From positions 806,001 through 870,000 of the forward strand of contig NZ_JALGBI010000001.1 in the NCBI RefSeq assembly GCF_022809125.1: a stretch of 64,000 bases of DNA, read 5' to 3'. Position 1 is the first letter of the stretch; each line of letters opens with the position of its first letter. Under the pieces are notes generated by a model. It had not been told where the DNA came from, made no database searches, and saw only the letters and a program-made list of their open reading frames with translations. This DNA comes from Variovorax terrae (lineage in GTDB: Bacteria; Pseudomonadota; Gammaproteobacteria; Burkholderiales; Burkholderiaceae_C). Shown here piece by piece: positions 31,328 to 39,098 of this stretch. Made by a program: the position numbers and the translations under genes.

Positions 31328-31845
31328 GAGGAAGCCTTGGACGAGTGGCGGTTGAAGATGCGGGTGCTGCCATCGCGCGCGACCAGCAGCACGTCGAAGG
31401 GGTCGCGGCGTCCGCCATAGGCGGGGCCGTCCATGCCCGGCGAGCCGATGGGCATGCCGGGCACGGCCAGGCCCAGGGCCTGTGGTTTTTGCCGCAGCAG
31501 CGTGCGCACGTCGGCGGCGGGCACGTGGCCCTCGACCAGGTAGCCGCCCACCAGTGCGGTGTGGCAGGAGCCGAGCCGGGTCGGCAGGCCCAGGCGCGCG
31601 CGCACGGCGTTGTTGCCGCTGTCGTGCACGGTGACAGCGAAGCCGTTGGCCTGCATGTGCGCCACCCAGTCATGGCAGCAGCCGCATTCCGGGTCTTTCC
31701 AGACTTCGAGCGGGGTGGGCGTTGCCGGGCCGGCAGCGCGGGAGGCGCCCGCGGCCAGCAGTGCGGAGGCGGGCAGGGCGGCCAGCAGCAAGCTGCGGCG
31801 GCGCGGGTGGGGGCAGGGGTGGAGGTGGGTTGGCGATGTCATCAT
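31324..31845 (-). CDS. DUF411 metal-binding protein
   Basis: A 173-residue exported protein of the DUF411 family. The N-terminus has RRRSLLLAALPASALLAAGASRA, a twin-arginine-like or Sec signal. The mature part has the characteristic CGCCHDWVAHM motif (WKDPECGCCH), then GSCHTALVGGYLVEGHVPA and LAVPGMPIGSPGM. The Cys/His set is a plausible copper or other soft-metal site, and DUF411 genes commonly lie in copper-resistance loci. Two adjacent ATG codons (31845, 31842) can start it, preceded by GAAAGGA. It is coupled to its neighbours at both ends by short overlaps. Confidence 0.85.
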   Translation of the reverse strand: MMTSPTHLHPCPHPRRRSLLLAALPASALLAAGASRAAGPATPTPLEVWKDPECGCCHDWVAHMQANGFAVTVHDSGNNAVRARLGLPTRLGSCHTALVGGYLVEGHVPAADVRTLLRQKPQALGLAVPGMPIGSPGMDGPAYGGRRDPFDVLLVARDGSTRIFNRHSSKASS

Positions 31846-32369
31846 GATTTTTTCCTTTCGAGGGTGGAGGCTGAGGGGCGCACGCTGATGCGGCCGGTCA
31901 TGCCGGCCTGGTAGTGGCCGGCGATCAGGCATGCGAAATCGAAATCACCGGCGCGGTTGAAGGTCCAGATGATCTCGCCGTTTTTGCCTGGCGGCACATG
32001 GGCCATGTAGGGCTCGTCGTGCTCCATGCCGGGGAACTTGAGCATCAGCGCTGCATGCTCGTCGAGGTCTTTCTTCGTGCCGATCACGAGTTCGTGCATC
32101 ACCTGGCCAGTGTTCCTGAGGCGCAGCCGGATGGTCTCACCCTGCTTTACGTCGAGGCGGTCGGGCGTGAAGCGCATGGCGTCAGTCATGCCGATCTCGA
32201 TGGTGCGCGTGACGGCCTTCGCGTCGCCCGCGATGCCCCAGGGCTTCTGCTCCTTCACGGCGGCGCTGGCCGGCGCGTGGGCCGCGTCGCCATGCGCCTG
32301 TGCAGTGCCAAAAGTGCCGAAGGTCCAGGCGCACAGGGCGCAGGATGCTATGGTTTTGAGAGTGGACAT
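31842..32369 (-). CDS. Periplasmic cupredoxin
   Basis: A 175-residue secreted cupredoxin with a signal peptide ending near residue 25 (GTAQA-H), then a His-rich stretch HGDAAHAP. Type 1 copper ligands are His in VMHELVIG, Cys and His in FACLIAGHYQAGM, and Met in QAGM. It should act as an electron carrier or copper shuttle next to the multicopper oxidase encoded just upstream. The 3' end overlaps the DUF411 start codons. It belongs to the plastocyanin/azurin-like copper-resistance group (CopI-like); the exact subgroup is not fixed by the sequence. Confidence 0.88.
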   Translation of the reverse strand: MSTLKTIASCALCAWTFGTFGTAQAHGDAAHAPASAAVKEQKPWGIAGDAKAVTRTIEIGMTDAMRFTPDRLDVKQGETIRLRLRNTGQVMHELVIGTKKDLDEHAALMLKFPGMEHDEPYMAHVPPGKNGEIIWTFNRAGDFDFACLIAGHYQAGMTGRISVRPSASTLERKKS

Positions 32370-32383
32370 GGAAGCTCCTGAAG

Positions 32384-33757
32384 TCAGTGGCCGCTGTGGC
32401 CCGAAGGTTTGCGAACTGAAGGCAGCGCGGCTTGCGGCTGCGCCGGGGCGGCGACGCTGGCGGCCGGCGGCGGGCTGCCGCCGAACTCGTAGGCCTGCGT
32501 GCCCGCGGGCTGCCGGAACCAGCCGGGATCGGCATAGCTGCCGGGCGGCTGCTCGCGGCGCACCTTGAGCAGGGTGAACATGCCGCCCATCTCCGCCGGG
32601 CCGTAGGGGCCCTGGCCCGCCATCATGGGGTGGGTGTTGTCGGGCAGCGGCATCGGCATCTCGCCCATGTCGGCCATGCCGCGCTCGCCCATCACCATGT
32701 AGTCGGGCACCAGCTTCTGGATCTTCTTCACCAGGCCGCTGTGGTCCACGCCGATCATGGTGGGCACGTCGTGGCCCATGGCGCCCATGGTGTGGTGGCT
32801 CTTGTGGCAGTGGATGGCCCAGTCGCCTTCCTCGTCGGCCAGGAACTCGATCTGCCGCATCTGGCCGACCGCCACGTCGGTGGTGACTTCGGGCCAGCGC
32901 GCCATGGGCGGCACCGGGCCGCCGTCGGTGCCGGTGACGGTGAACTCGTGGCCGTGCAGGTGGATCGGGTGGTTGGTCATGGTGAGGTTGCCCACGCGGA
33001 TGCGCACCTTGTCGCGGTGCCGCACGTTGAGCGTGTCGATGCCGGGGAACACGCGGCTGTTCCAGCTCCAGATGTTGTGGTCCAGCATGGTGTTGACGCG
33101 CGGTGTCATGCTGCCGGGGTCGACGTCATAGGCGTTGAGCAGGAAGCAGAAGTCGCGCTGCACCTCGTCGATCAGCGGGTGCCGCGCCTTCGGGTGCGTG
33201 ACCCAGAAGCCCATCATGCCCATGGCCATCTGCACCATCTCGTCGGCATGCGGGTGGTACATGAAGGTGCCGGGGCGGCGCGCGGTGAACTCGTAGACGA
33301 AGGTCTTGCCGGCCGGGATCTGCGGCTGCGTGATGCCGCCCACGCCGTCCATGCCGTTGGGCAGGCGCTGGCCGTGCCAGTGCACGGTGGTGTGCTCGGG
33401 CAGGCGGTTGGTGACGAAGATGCGGACGCGGTCGCCCTCCACCACCTCGATGGTGGGGCCGGGGCTCTGGCCGTTGTAGCCCCACATGTTGACCTTGAAG
33501 CCGGGCGCCATCTCGCGTACCACGGGCTCGGCCACGAGGTGGAATTCCTTGACGCCGCCGTTCATGCGCCAGGGCGCCGTCCAGCCGTTGAGGGTGACCA
33601 CCGGCTGGTAGGGCCGGCCGTTGGGCGGCACCAGCGGCGGCGCGGTGGCGTTGCCGGCCTGCATGGCGGGCTCGGGCAGCGCGGCCAGCGCAACGCGGCT
33701 CACGCCGGTGGCGGCCATGCCGGCTGCGGCGCCGGCGAAGAAGTTTCTGCGGTTCAT
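32384..33757 (-). CDS. Multicopper oxidase
   Basis: A 457-residue multicopper oxidase with a twin-arginine-type start (MNRRNFFAGAAAG). The trinuclear and type 1 copper ligands are visible: HWHGQRLP, MYHPHADEM, NHPIHLHGHEF and IHCHKSHHTMGAMGH. The stretch MADMGEMPMPLPDNTHPMM near the C-terminus is methionine-rich, as in cuprous oxidases (CueO/CopA-like). It is expected to oxidise Cu(I) to the less toxic Cu(II) in the periplasm. It lies 14 bases before the cupredoxin and 3 bases after the TolC-type gene in the same direction. Confidence 0.93.
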   Translation of the reverse strand: MNRRNFFAGAAAGMAATGVSRVALAALPEPAMQAGNATAPPLVPPNGRPYQPVVTLNGWTAPWRMNGGVKEFHLVAEPVVREMAPGFKVNMWGYNGQSPGPTIEVVEGDRVRIFVTNRLPEHTTVHWHGQRLPNGMDGVGGITQPQIPAGKTFVYEFTARRPGTFMYHPHADEMVQMAMGMMGFWVTHPKARHPLIDEVQRDFCFLLNAYDVDPGSMTPRVNTMLDHNIWSWNSRVFPGIDTLNVRHRDKVRIRVGNLTMTNHPIHLHGHEFTVTGTDGGPVPPMARWPEVTTDVAVGQMRQIEFLADEEGDWAIHCHKSHHTMGAMGHDVPTMIGVDHSGLVKKIQKLVPDYMVMGERGMADMGEMPMPLPDNTHPMMAGQGPYGPAEMGGMFTLLKVRREQPPGSYADPGWFRQPAGTQAYEFGGSPPPAASVAAPAQPQAALPSVRKPSGHSGH

Positions 33758-33760
33758 GGG

Positions 33761-35173
33761 TCAATGTCCTTGGGGTTCGCCGCCCGCGGCGGCCGAGGAG
33801 GCGAGAGCCGGCAGCGCGCCTGGCGAGGTGCCGCTGAGTGTGGTCTGCAGGTCGGTGTCGGCGAGCCAGAAGTCGCGCTGCGCCTCCAGCGCGCTGTTGA
33901 CGGCCAGCACGTTCTGGCGCGTGTCGGCCAGCAGCGCCCAGACGCTGGCGAGCATGCCGTTGTAGCGCAGCACCATCTCGTCGTTGATGAAGCGGCGCAG
34001 CGGCACGATCTCGTCGCGGTAGTGGCGCGCCAGGTCGTAGGCGGTGCGCCAGCCCAGATAGGCCTCGCGCGCCTCGCTGCGCGCCTGCACCGCCACCGCC
34101 TGCACTCGCGCCACCGACTGCAGGTAGAGGCCTTGCGCGCGCGCGTTGCCGGCCTGGCCCCAGTCGAACAGGGGCAGCGGCAGCTCGACCTCCCAGCCGC
34201 GCTTGGCCTCCTTGTCGCCGCGCGCGTTGTCAAACGTGGTGTTGCGGGTGTAGCTCAGGTCCAGCGCGTTGATGACGCCGGTGGCGCGCACATAGCCCAG
34301 CGACTGCGCCACGTAGCGCGACTCGTCCACCGCGCTCTTCACGTCCAGCCGCTGGCGCAGGGCCTGAGCCTCCACTTCGGTGGGCTCCACCACGGCGGCG
34401 GGCAGATCGGGCAGGCGCTCGGGCAGCGCGTACTGCGCCTGCGTGCCCCACAGGCCGAGCAGGCGCGTGAGCCGCTCGCGCGCGGCCACGCGCGCCTGCT
34501 CGGCGCGCGCCAGTTGCGCCGTGGCGTCGGCCAGGAAGGCCTGCTCGCGCGCCTGCTGCAGGCGGCTCCAGTTGCCCACGCGCGCCATGCGCCGCGCCAG
34601 CTCGGCGCCGGTCTCCGCGGCGTCGCGCACGTCGCGCAGGTAGCCCGCGCTCTGCTGCGCGGCCACGGCGCGGATCCAGGCCTTGCGCGTCTCGGCCGCC
34701 AGGCGCACCACGTCCTGCGCGGCCTGCAGCTTGGCGAGCTCGGTCTGCCGGCCCTGCCACTCGGCGCGCCAGGGCAGGGTCAGCAAGCCCAGCACGTTGA
34801 AGCTGAGCACGCGCTCGATCTCCAGCCGGTCGCCTTCGGCGAAGCGGCCGAGCGCGAAGTGCGGGTTGGGCGCGCGGCCGGCGCGAACGCGCTCGGCGTC
34901 GCTGATGGCGAGCGTGGCGAACGAGGCCCGCAAGCCGGGGTTGTTGAGCAGCGCGATGCGCACGGCGGCGCCGGCGTCCAGCGGCTGGGCCAGCAGCTCG
35001 GCCACCAGCGGGCCGGTGTCGGCGTCGGGGGCTGGCAGGGCGGCTGCGACGCCAGCCGTCTTGCCGGCGGTGAGTGCGGCGATCTCGCCGCGGTAGCCAT
35101 CGGGCGAGGGCGCGGCGCAGCCGGCCAGCGCCAGCACCGCGGCCAGCAGGCCGGGTCGTAGGAGTGGTCTCAT
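33761..35173 (-). CDS. TolC-family outer-membrane efflux lipoprotein
   Basis: A 470-residue outer-membrane factor with a lipobox LALAGC (Cys19), like CusC/NodT proteins. The two-fold repeated helical layout is visible: an IALLNNPGLRASFATLAISDAERVRAG segment in the first half, and AYLGWRTAYDLARHYRDEIVP plus RYNGMLASVWALLADTRQ in the second. It should form the outer-membrane channel of an efflux system for copper. No adaptor (CusB) or RND pump (CusA) gene is nearby. The ATG at 35173 gives the lipoprotein signal; the frame is open further upstream but the extension has no homology. Confidence 0.88.
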   Translation of the reverse strand: MRPLLRPGLLAAVLALAGCAAPSPDGYRGEIAALTAGKTAGVAAALPAPDADTGPLVAELLAQPLDAGAAVRIALLNNPGLRASFATLAISDAERVRAGRAPNPHFALGRFAEGDRLEIERVLSFNVLGLLTLPWRAEWQGRQTELAKLQAAQDVVRLAAETRKAWIRAVAAQQSAGYLRDVRDAAETGAELARRMARVGNWSRLQQAREQAFLADATAQLARAEQARVAARERLTRLLGLWGTQAQYALPERLPDLPAAVVEPTEVEAQALRQRLDVKSAVDESRYVAQSLGYVRATGVINALDLSYTRNTTFDNARGDKEAKRGWEVELPLPLFDWGQAGNARAQGLYLQSVARVQAVAVQARSEAREAYLGWRTAYDLARHYRDEIVPLRRFINDEMVLRYNGMLASVWALLADTRQNVLAVNSALEAQRDFWLADTDLQTTLSGTSPGALPALASSAAAGGEPQGH

Positions 35174-35180
35174 GGCGGGC

Positions 35181-35486
35181 CTAGTGGTGATGCGACGGGG
35201 CCGTGGGGGTGGCTGGCGCAGGCGTGGCCGCGGCTGGCGTCGGGCCTTGCTGCGCAGCCTCGGCTGCCACGATGTCGGCATGGCCGCGCGGGAAGCGGGC
35301 GACGGCGGCATGGGCGTCCTGCCAGCGGGTGCTGGCGCGCTCCACGCCGGCAGGCGGGCCGCTGAACACCGAGGCGTAGACGGGCGTCGCCGCCGGGGCT
35401 GCCGGGTCGGCGGCAGAGGGGGGCTGGCTTTGCGCCGAGGCCATGGAGGCGCCGGCCAGCAGCGCCAGGGCAAGAAGGTTTTTCAC
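35181..35486 (-). CDS. Small secreted protein of the copper cluster
   Basis: A 101-residue exported protein. The initiation codon is probably GTG at 35486, preceded by GGAG and followed by a clear signal peptide (KNLLALALLAGASMASA-Q). The mature part contains YASVFSGPPAGVERASTRWQDAHAAV, a segment that recurs in small proteins next to CusC/CopA genes, and it ends in PSHHH. The His tail may bind metal. It is the first gene of the copper transcript, 7 bases from the TolC-type gene. No function has been established for this type as far as I know. Confidence 0.7.
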   Translation of the reverse strand: MKNLLALALLAGASMASAQSQPPSAADPAAPAATPVYASVFSGPPAGVERASTRWQDAHAAVARFPRGHADIVAAEAAQQGPTPAAATPAPATPTAPSHHH

Positions 35487-35619
35487 GAGGATCTCCAGAA
35501 AACTTGAAAGCGGATGCAACGCGGCGCCGGCGTCAGGCAGGCGGCAGCGGATGCGGTCTGCCGGGACCGCGCAGACGCACGTTCCCGGCCCAGCGCAGGA
35601 CGCACTGGGGGCTTGGAGA

Positions 35620-36027
35620 TCAGGAAATGGGCGGTTTGAAGCCCGGAGACGGCGTGTTGCTGGAGAAGCGTTCGCCGCCGACAGGCGGCGGCATCTGCGG
35701 CAGCGCCGCAGCCGCGGCGGCGGCATCCACCACGGCCAGGGCGACCGTATGGCAGATCTGGCAGGCGGCGCAGGTGCCGCAGTCGGCGTGCGCGGACAGG
35801 GGGCTGGCCGCGTCGTCCGAGGCCTGGGCATGGCCGGCGCAGGCGGCATCGGTCAGGGCCTGGTTTTCATGGTCAGAATGGCCGGATGTCCTTGTCGCGT
35901 GGTCATCTTCAGCTATGGTTTCCATAGCGTGGCCGGGGGCCGACAGCATCTCCACCGCCATGGCATCGCCGACCAGGCCGCGCAGGGGCAGCAGGGCGAT
36001 CATGAGGATGAGGAGCAGATGGCGCAC
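35620..36027 (-). CDS. Small His/Cys-rich exported protein
   Basis: A 135-residue protein with a hydrophobic N-terminus (RHLLLILMIALLPLRGLVG). It has a His/Asp-rich middle with DDHATRTSGHSDHENQ and a cysteine cluster HADCGTCAACQICH near residue 95. The metal-like ligand pattern and the location upstream of the copper genes suggest a metal-sensing or metal-buffering role. GTG at 36027 is preferred because it gives a complete signal sequence; ATG at 36003 would start inside the hydrophobic part. Ribosome-binding sites are poor for both. I do not recognise a named family beyond a resemblance to DUF2946-type proteins. Confidence 0.6.
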   Translation of the reverse strand: MRHLLLILMIALLPLRGLVGDAMAVEMLSAPGHAMETIAEDDHATRTSGHSDHENQALTDAACAGHAQASDDAASPLSAHADCGTCAACQICHTVALAVVDAAAAAAALPQMPPPVGGERFSSNTPSPGFKPPIS

Positions 36028-36227
36028 GGACGGAATGATAAGCCGAAGCGGGCAAAGTTCCTGGTTTCGGCGGCGAGGCCGGCGCGCGCGAGGGGCGTGG
36101 CGGACCGTGCGCTGCGCTTTCGATTGGTTACCTATTTCACTGCCTTGTTTCAGTGGTGTCACGGCCATGCCACGAGGCCGGCCTACCATGCGTCCATGTC
36201 AACCAGTTTTCACAACGAGGTTTGATC

Positions 36228-36479
36228 ATGATGAGATCTGATGGTTATCGCATCGAAAGCAATCAGCCGCTCAGGAACCACCTGCTGCCGCCGCCCATGC
36301 TGCATGGGCTCTACAAAGATCCTTCGCTGGCCGTGGCCGTGGCCGTCAAGAGCGTGCTCAATCCCTCGACCCAGGAAGTGCGTGTGATCCACGTGCCCAG
36401 CGGCGAGGTGGTGTTCCGTTCCACCGCGGCCGACGCCCGGCGCCCGCCCAGCCCGGCCAGCGGGCCGGAGCCGGCCTGA
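36228..36479 (+). CDS. Small conserved-looking hypothetical protein
   Basis: An 83-residue protein starting at one of two adjacent ATG codons (36228, 36231) with ACGAGG upstream. It has no signal peptide or membrane segment. A beta-like region (EVRVIHVPSGEVVFRS) sits in the second half and the C-terminus is Pro/Ala-rich. The second half resembles the short uncharacterised proteins that many Burkholderiales encode singly. It is divergent from the His/Cys-rich protein and convergent with the CDF-type transporter, which does not suggest a role. Function unknown. Confidence 0.55.
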   Translation: MMRSDGYRIESNQPLRNHLLPPPMLHGLYKDPSLAVAVAVKSVLNPSTQEVRVIHVPSGEVVFRSTAADARRPPSPASGPEPA

Positions 36480-36485
36480 GCGCCG

Positions 36486-37130
36486 TCACGCGGCGGCCGT
36501 GCGCGCCAGTTCGCCCCGCGCCAGCCGCACCACGGTCCAGCCGCCGCTCAGGGCCAGCCAGGCCATGACGGCCGCCACGGCGAGGTCGGGCCAGGCCGAG
36601 CCGGTGCCGAACACGCCGAGCGCGGCGAGCATCACCGCCACGTTGCCGATGGCGTCGTTGCGCGAGCACAGCCAGACGCTGCGCATGTTGGCGTCGCCCT
36701 CGCGGAACGCATACAGCAGTCCCGCCGAGGCCAGGTTGGCCAGCAGCGCCAGGAAGCCGACCACGCCCATGGTCATGGCCTCGGGCGGCACGCCCTGGGC
36801 CAGCGCCCACAGCGTCTTGCCGGCCACGAAGCCGCCCAGCACCAGCATGCTCAGGCCCTTGAACATGGCGGCGCGCGCGCGCCAGGCCAGCCCCATCGAC
36901 AGCACGGCCAGCGTCACGGCGTAGTTGGCCGAGTCGCTGAAGAAGTCGATCGCATCGGCCAGCAGCGAGACCGAGCCCGAGCGGAAGCCCGCGCCGATCT
37001 CCACGGCGAACATGGCCGCGTTGAGGGCCAGCGCGGCCCACAGCACGCGCCGGTAGCGCGGGCTGTCGGTGGCGGACAGGTGCTCGTGGCCGTGGTCGTG
37101 GCCGTGTTCAGAGTGGCAGTGGGCGGACAT
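36486..37130 (-). CDS. Short CDF-family cation transporter
   Basis: A 214-residue membrane protein of the cation diffusion facilitator type. The N-terminus is His-rich (HCHSEHGHDHGHEH), followed by about five to six hydrophobic segments. The metal-site motifs of helices 2 and 5 appear as ADAIDFFSDSAN and CSRNDAIGN. The usual C-terminal cytoplasmic dimerisation domain is absent, as in the short DmeF-like members. It would export a divalent metal such as Zn, Cd, Co or Pb. ATG at 37130 is used; an upstream ATG at 37166 would add 12 residues. It is divergent from a MerR-type regulator whose dyad lies in this promoter. Confidence 0.82.
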   Translation of the reverse strand: MSAHCHSEHGHDHGHEHLSATDSPRYRRVLWAALALNAAMFAVEIGAGFRSGSVSLLADAIDFFSDSANYAVTLAVLSMGLAWRARAAMFKGLSMLVLGGFVAGKTLWALAQGVPPEAMTMGVVGFLALLANLASAGLLYAFREGDANMRSVWLCSRNDAIGNVAVMLAALGVFGTGSAWPDLAVAAVMAWLALSGGWTVVRLARGELARTAAA

Positions 37131-37174
37131 TCCTGGCTCTCCTTGGGTTTTTTGAAGCGATGGCATGATTGGAA

Positions 37175-37195
37175 AGCTTCAAGTCACTTCAAGGT
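37175..37195. promoter_or_regulatory. MerR-type dyad operator between transporter and regulator
   Basis: The 21-bp segment beginning AGCTTCAAGT and ending CACTTCAAGGT is an imperfect palindrome matching its reverse complement at 16 of 21 positions. On the minus strand it lies in the 19-bp spacer between a TTGACC element (-35, 37198-37193) and a weak TCCAAT (-10, 37173-37168) of the transporter promoter. A dyad inside an over-long 19-bp spacer is the hallmark of MerR-activated promoters. Confidence 0.65.
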
Positions 37196-37201
37196 CAAGC
37201 C

Positions 37202-37675
37202 ATGTCCGACATGAACCCTCACGCCGCGCAGGGCCATCGCATCGGCGAGGCCGCCGCTCTGAGCGGCGTGAGCGCGGCCAACATCCGCTACTACGAGAAG
37301 GAACGCCTGCTGAGCCCGCAGGGCCGGGGTGACAACAGCTACCGCTTCTACAGCGACGCCGACGTGCACCAGCTGCGCTTCATCCGCCTGTGCCGGGCCA
37401 TGGACATGTCGCTCGACGAGGTGCGCACGCTGCTCGGGCTGGACCTGCGCGACAAGGCCGACTGCGCCACCGCGAGCGAGGCGCTGAACGAGCACCTGGG
37501 CCATGTGCGCGCGCGGCTGGCCGAGCTGCGCGCGCTGGAGAAGGATCTGCTGGCCCTGCGCGACCGCTGCGACGGCCAGGGCGAGAAGTGCAGCCTGATC
37601 GAGGCGCTGCACCAGCGCGCGGACGCGCAGGCACCTGCGCGCGGCGCCGCGCACCGGGCGCACCGGCATGTCTAG
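37202..37675 (+). CDS. MerR-family heavy-metal regulator (CadR/PbrR-like)
   Basis: A 157-residue regulator. The MerR DNA-binding head is HRIGEAAALSGVSAANIRYYEKERLL with YRFYSDADVHQLRFIRLCR, followed by the long dimerisation helix. Cys88, Cys123 and Cys130 match in arrangement the metal-binding cysteines of Cd(II)/Pb(II)-responsive MerR proteins, and a His-containing tail HRAHRHV ends the protein. The start at 37202 is the first ATG after the dyad operator. It should activate the divergent CDF-type exporter when its metal is bound. Whether the effector is Cd, Pb or Zn cannot be read from the sequence. Confidence 0.85.
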   Translation: MSDMNPHAAQGHRIGEAAALSGVSAANIRYYEKERLLSPQGRGDNSYRFYSDADVHQLRFIRLCRAMDMSLDEVRTLLGLDLRDKADCATASEALNEHLGHVRARLAELRALEKDLLALRDRCDGQGEKCSLIEALHQRADAQAPARGAAHRAHRHV

Positions 37676-37702
37676 GGCGAGTGAGCCCAGGGCGGCGGCC
37701 GG

Positions 37703-37978
37703 CTACCCGCGCTGCAGCTGGGCCTCGGCCTTGTCGAGCCACAGGCGCAGGCTGTCGAGCAGGTCCTTCTGGCTGAACGAGCAGCTTTCCTCGCTGAACA
37801 GCGCGCTCGATTCGAGCCGGTCCAGCAGGTTCAGCAGCACCTCGCGGTAGCGCGCGGGCAGGGCGTCGAGCAGGGCGGTCTGGCTGCGCGCGGCGGCGCT
37901 GAAGGCCTGCGCGCCCAGGGCGCCGCTGTCGAGCGCCGCCAGCGCCTGGCGCAAGGGGGTGAGGCGTTCGTCGGCCAT
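37703..37978 (-). CDS. Small hypothetical protein downstream of the glycerophosphodiesterase
   Basis: A 91-residue, mostly helical, Leu-rich protein without signal peptide or membrane segment. Its ATG overlaps the TGA of the glycerophosphodiesterase gene (TGATG), so the two are translationally coupled. The sequence (ALPARYREVLLNLLDRLESSALFSEESCSF) gives a consistent helix pattern and the frame has normal codon use for this genome. I do not recognise a family. A role with phospholipid breakdown is possible only from its position. Confidence 0.6.
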   Translation of the reverse strand: MADERLTPLRQALAALDSGALGAQAFSAAARSQTALLDALPARYREVLLNLLDRLESSALFSEESCSFSQKDLLDSLRLWLDKAEAQLQRG

Positions 37979-38979
37979 CAGTTCTTCACGCCCTTGGGCA
38001 GCGGCAGGCCGCGCTCGCGCATCAGCTCGCGCAGGCGGTCCGGGTAGTCGGTGATGAGGCCATCCACGCCCCAGTCCATCAGGCGCTGCAGGTCGGCGGG
38101 GTTGTTCACGGTCCAGGGAATCACCTGCAGGCCCAGGGCCTGCGCCTCCTTGACCAGCGCCTCGGTCACGGCGCCCGCGTTGGGCGACCAGACGGCGCCG
38201 CCCGCGGCCTTGACCAGTCTGGGCACGCTGCCGTGCTGGCCGAGCTGGAAGCCCGCGGTCCAGGCGCTGTCGCGCGTGTTGTCGTTGGCGCCCGCCTGCA
38301 CGGTGAGGTAGACCGTGGGAATCTCGGGCGCGAGTTGCTGCACGAGCTGCAGCGAGCGCCAGTCGAAGCTCTGCACGGTGACGCGGCGCGCCATGCCAGC
38401 GTCGCGCACGGCCTGCAGCAGGGTGCGCGTCATGGCCTCCACGCCCACGGTGTCGCCGGGCTGCGAGGGGTTGAGCTTGGTTTCGATGTTGAAGCGCACG
38501 CCGTCGGCGCCGTAGTTTTTGACCAAGGCGAACAGCGAGGCCAGCGTGGGCACGCGCTGACCGTCGCGCGGCGCCTGCGTGCCGAATTGCGCGGCGTAGG
38601 GACTGGCCGGGTTGATGCGGCCCACGTCGTAGGTTTGAAGCTGCGCCAGCGTCAGCGATTTGATGAGCGGTCCCTTGGCCGCGAGCCATTGCCCCGAGGC
38701 ATCACGCGTGATCGCGGGGTTGAGGTAGGGGTCGTGCGAGACCACGGCCACGCCGTCGACCGTGATGCCCACGTCCAGCTCCAGCGTGGTGACGCCGATC
38801 TCCAGCGCATGCTCGAAGGCGGCCAGCGTGTTTTCCGGCGCGAGGCCGCGGCCGCCGCGGTGGGCCTGCAGATCGAAGCCCCCGGCGGCCGGCACCAGGC
38901 CAAACGCGAGAAAAACGAATGAAATCGCCCGGAGGTCCAGGCAGGATGGTCGTTTGATGCTATGAAAAAAGGAGCGCAT
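37978..38979 (-). CDS. Periplasmic glycerophosphodiester phosphodiesterase
   Basis: A 333-residue GDPD-family enzyme that hydrolyses glycerophosphodiesters to glycerol-3-phosphate and an alcohol. A hydrophobic N-terminus at about residues 18-34 serves as signal. Active-site motifs are QAHRGGRGLAPENTLAAF (His and Arg-Gly, near residue 40), TLELDVGITVDGVAVVSHDP (Glu, Asp, His, near residue 70) and FNIETKLNP near residue 160. Length fits GlpQ-like proteins. It ends in translational overlap with the small downstream protein. No glp transporter gene is in the window. Confidence 0.9.
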   Translation of the reverse strand: MRSFFHSIKRPSCLDLRAISFVFLAFGLVPAAGGFDLQAHRGGRGLAPENTLAAFEHALEIGVTTLELDVGITVDGVAVVSHDPYLNPAITRDASGQWLAAKGPLIKSLTLAQLQTYDVGRINPASPYAAQFGTQAPRDGQRVPTLASLFALVKNYGADGVRFNIETKLNPSQPGDTVGVEAMTRTLLQAVRDAGMARRVTVQSFDWRSLQLVQQLAPEIPTVYLTVQAGANDNTRDSAWTAGFQLGQHGSVPRLVKAAGGAVWSPNAGAVTEALVKEAQALGLQVIPWTVNNPADLQRLMDWGVDGLITDYPDRLRELMRERGLPLPKGVKN

Positions 38980-39056
38980 GGCAGTCTCGGCAACGCGGCG
39001 GCGGGGTGCCCAATATACCGCCCGCCGATGTCGGCGGCATGCCAGGAATGAAGGGC

Positions 39057-39084
39057 TTCGCTGTATTTTTTAGAATACAACGAA
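39057..39084. promoter_or_regulatory. ModE-box-like dyad
   Basis: TTCGCTGTATT (39057-39067) and AATACAACGAA (39074-39084) are inverted repeats matching at 10 of 11 positions across a 6-base spacer. Layout and sequence resemble the molybdate-responsive ModE operator (TCGnTATATA, about 6-8 bases, then TATATAnCGA). It ends 14 bases before the start of a molybdopterin-oxidoreductase-fold gene. The dyad is seen; the ModE link is inferred. Confidence 0.55.
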
Positions 39085-39098
39085 ACGTCGAGGTCTTC

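Noticed and set aside
35174..35473. Upstream extension of the TolC-type frame
   Set aside because: It overlaps the small secreted protein in another frame and would hide the lipoprotein signal that begins at 35173.
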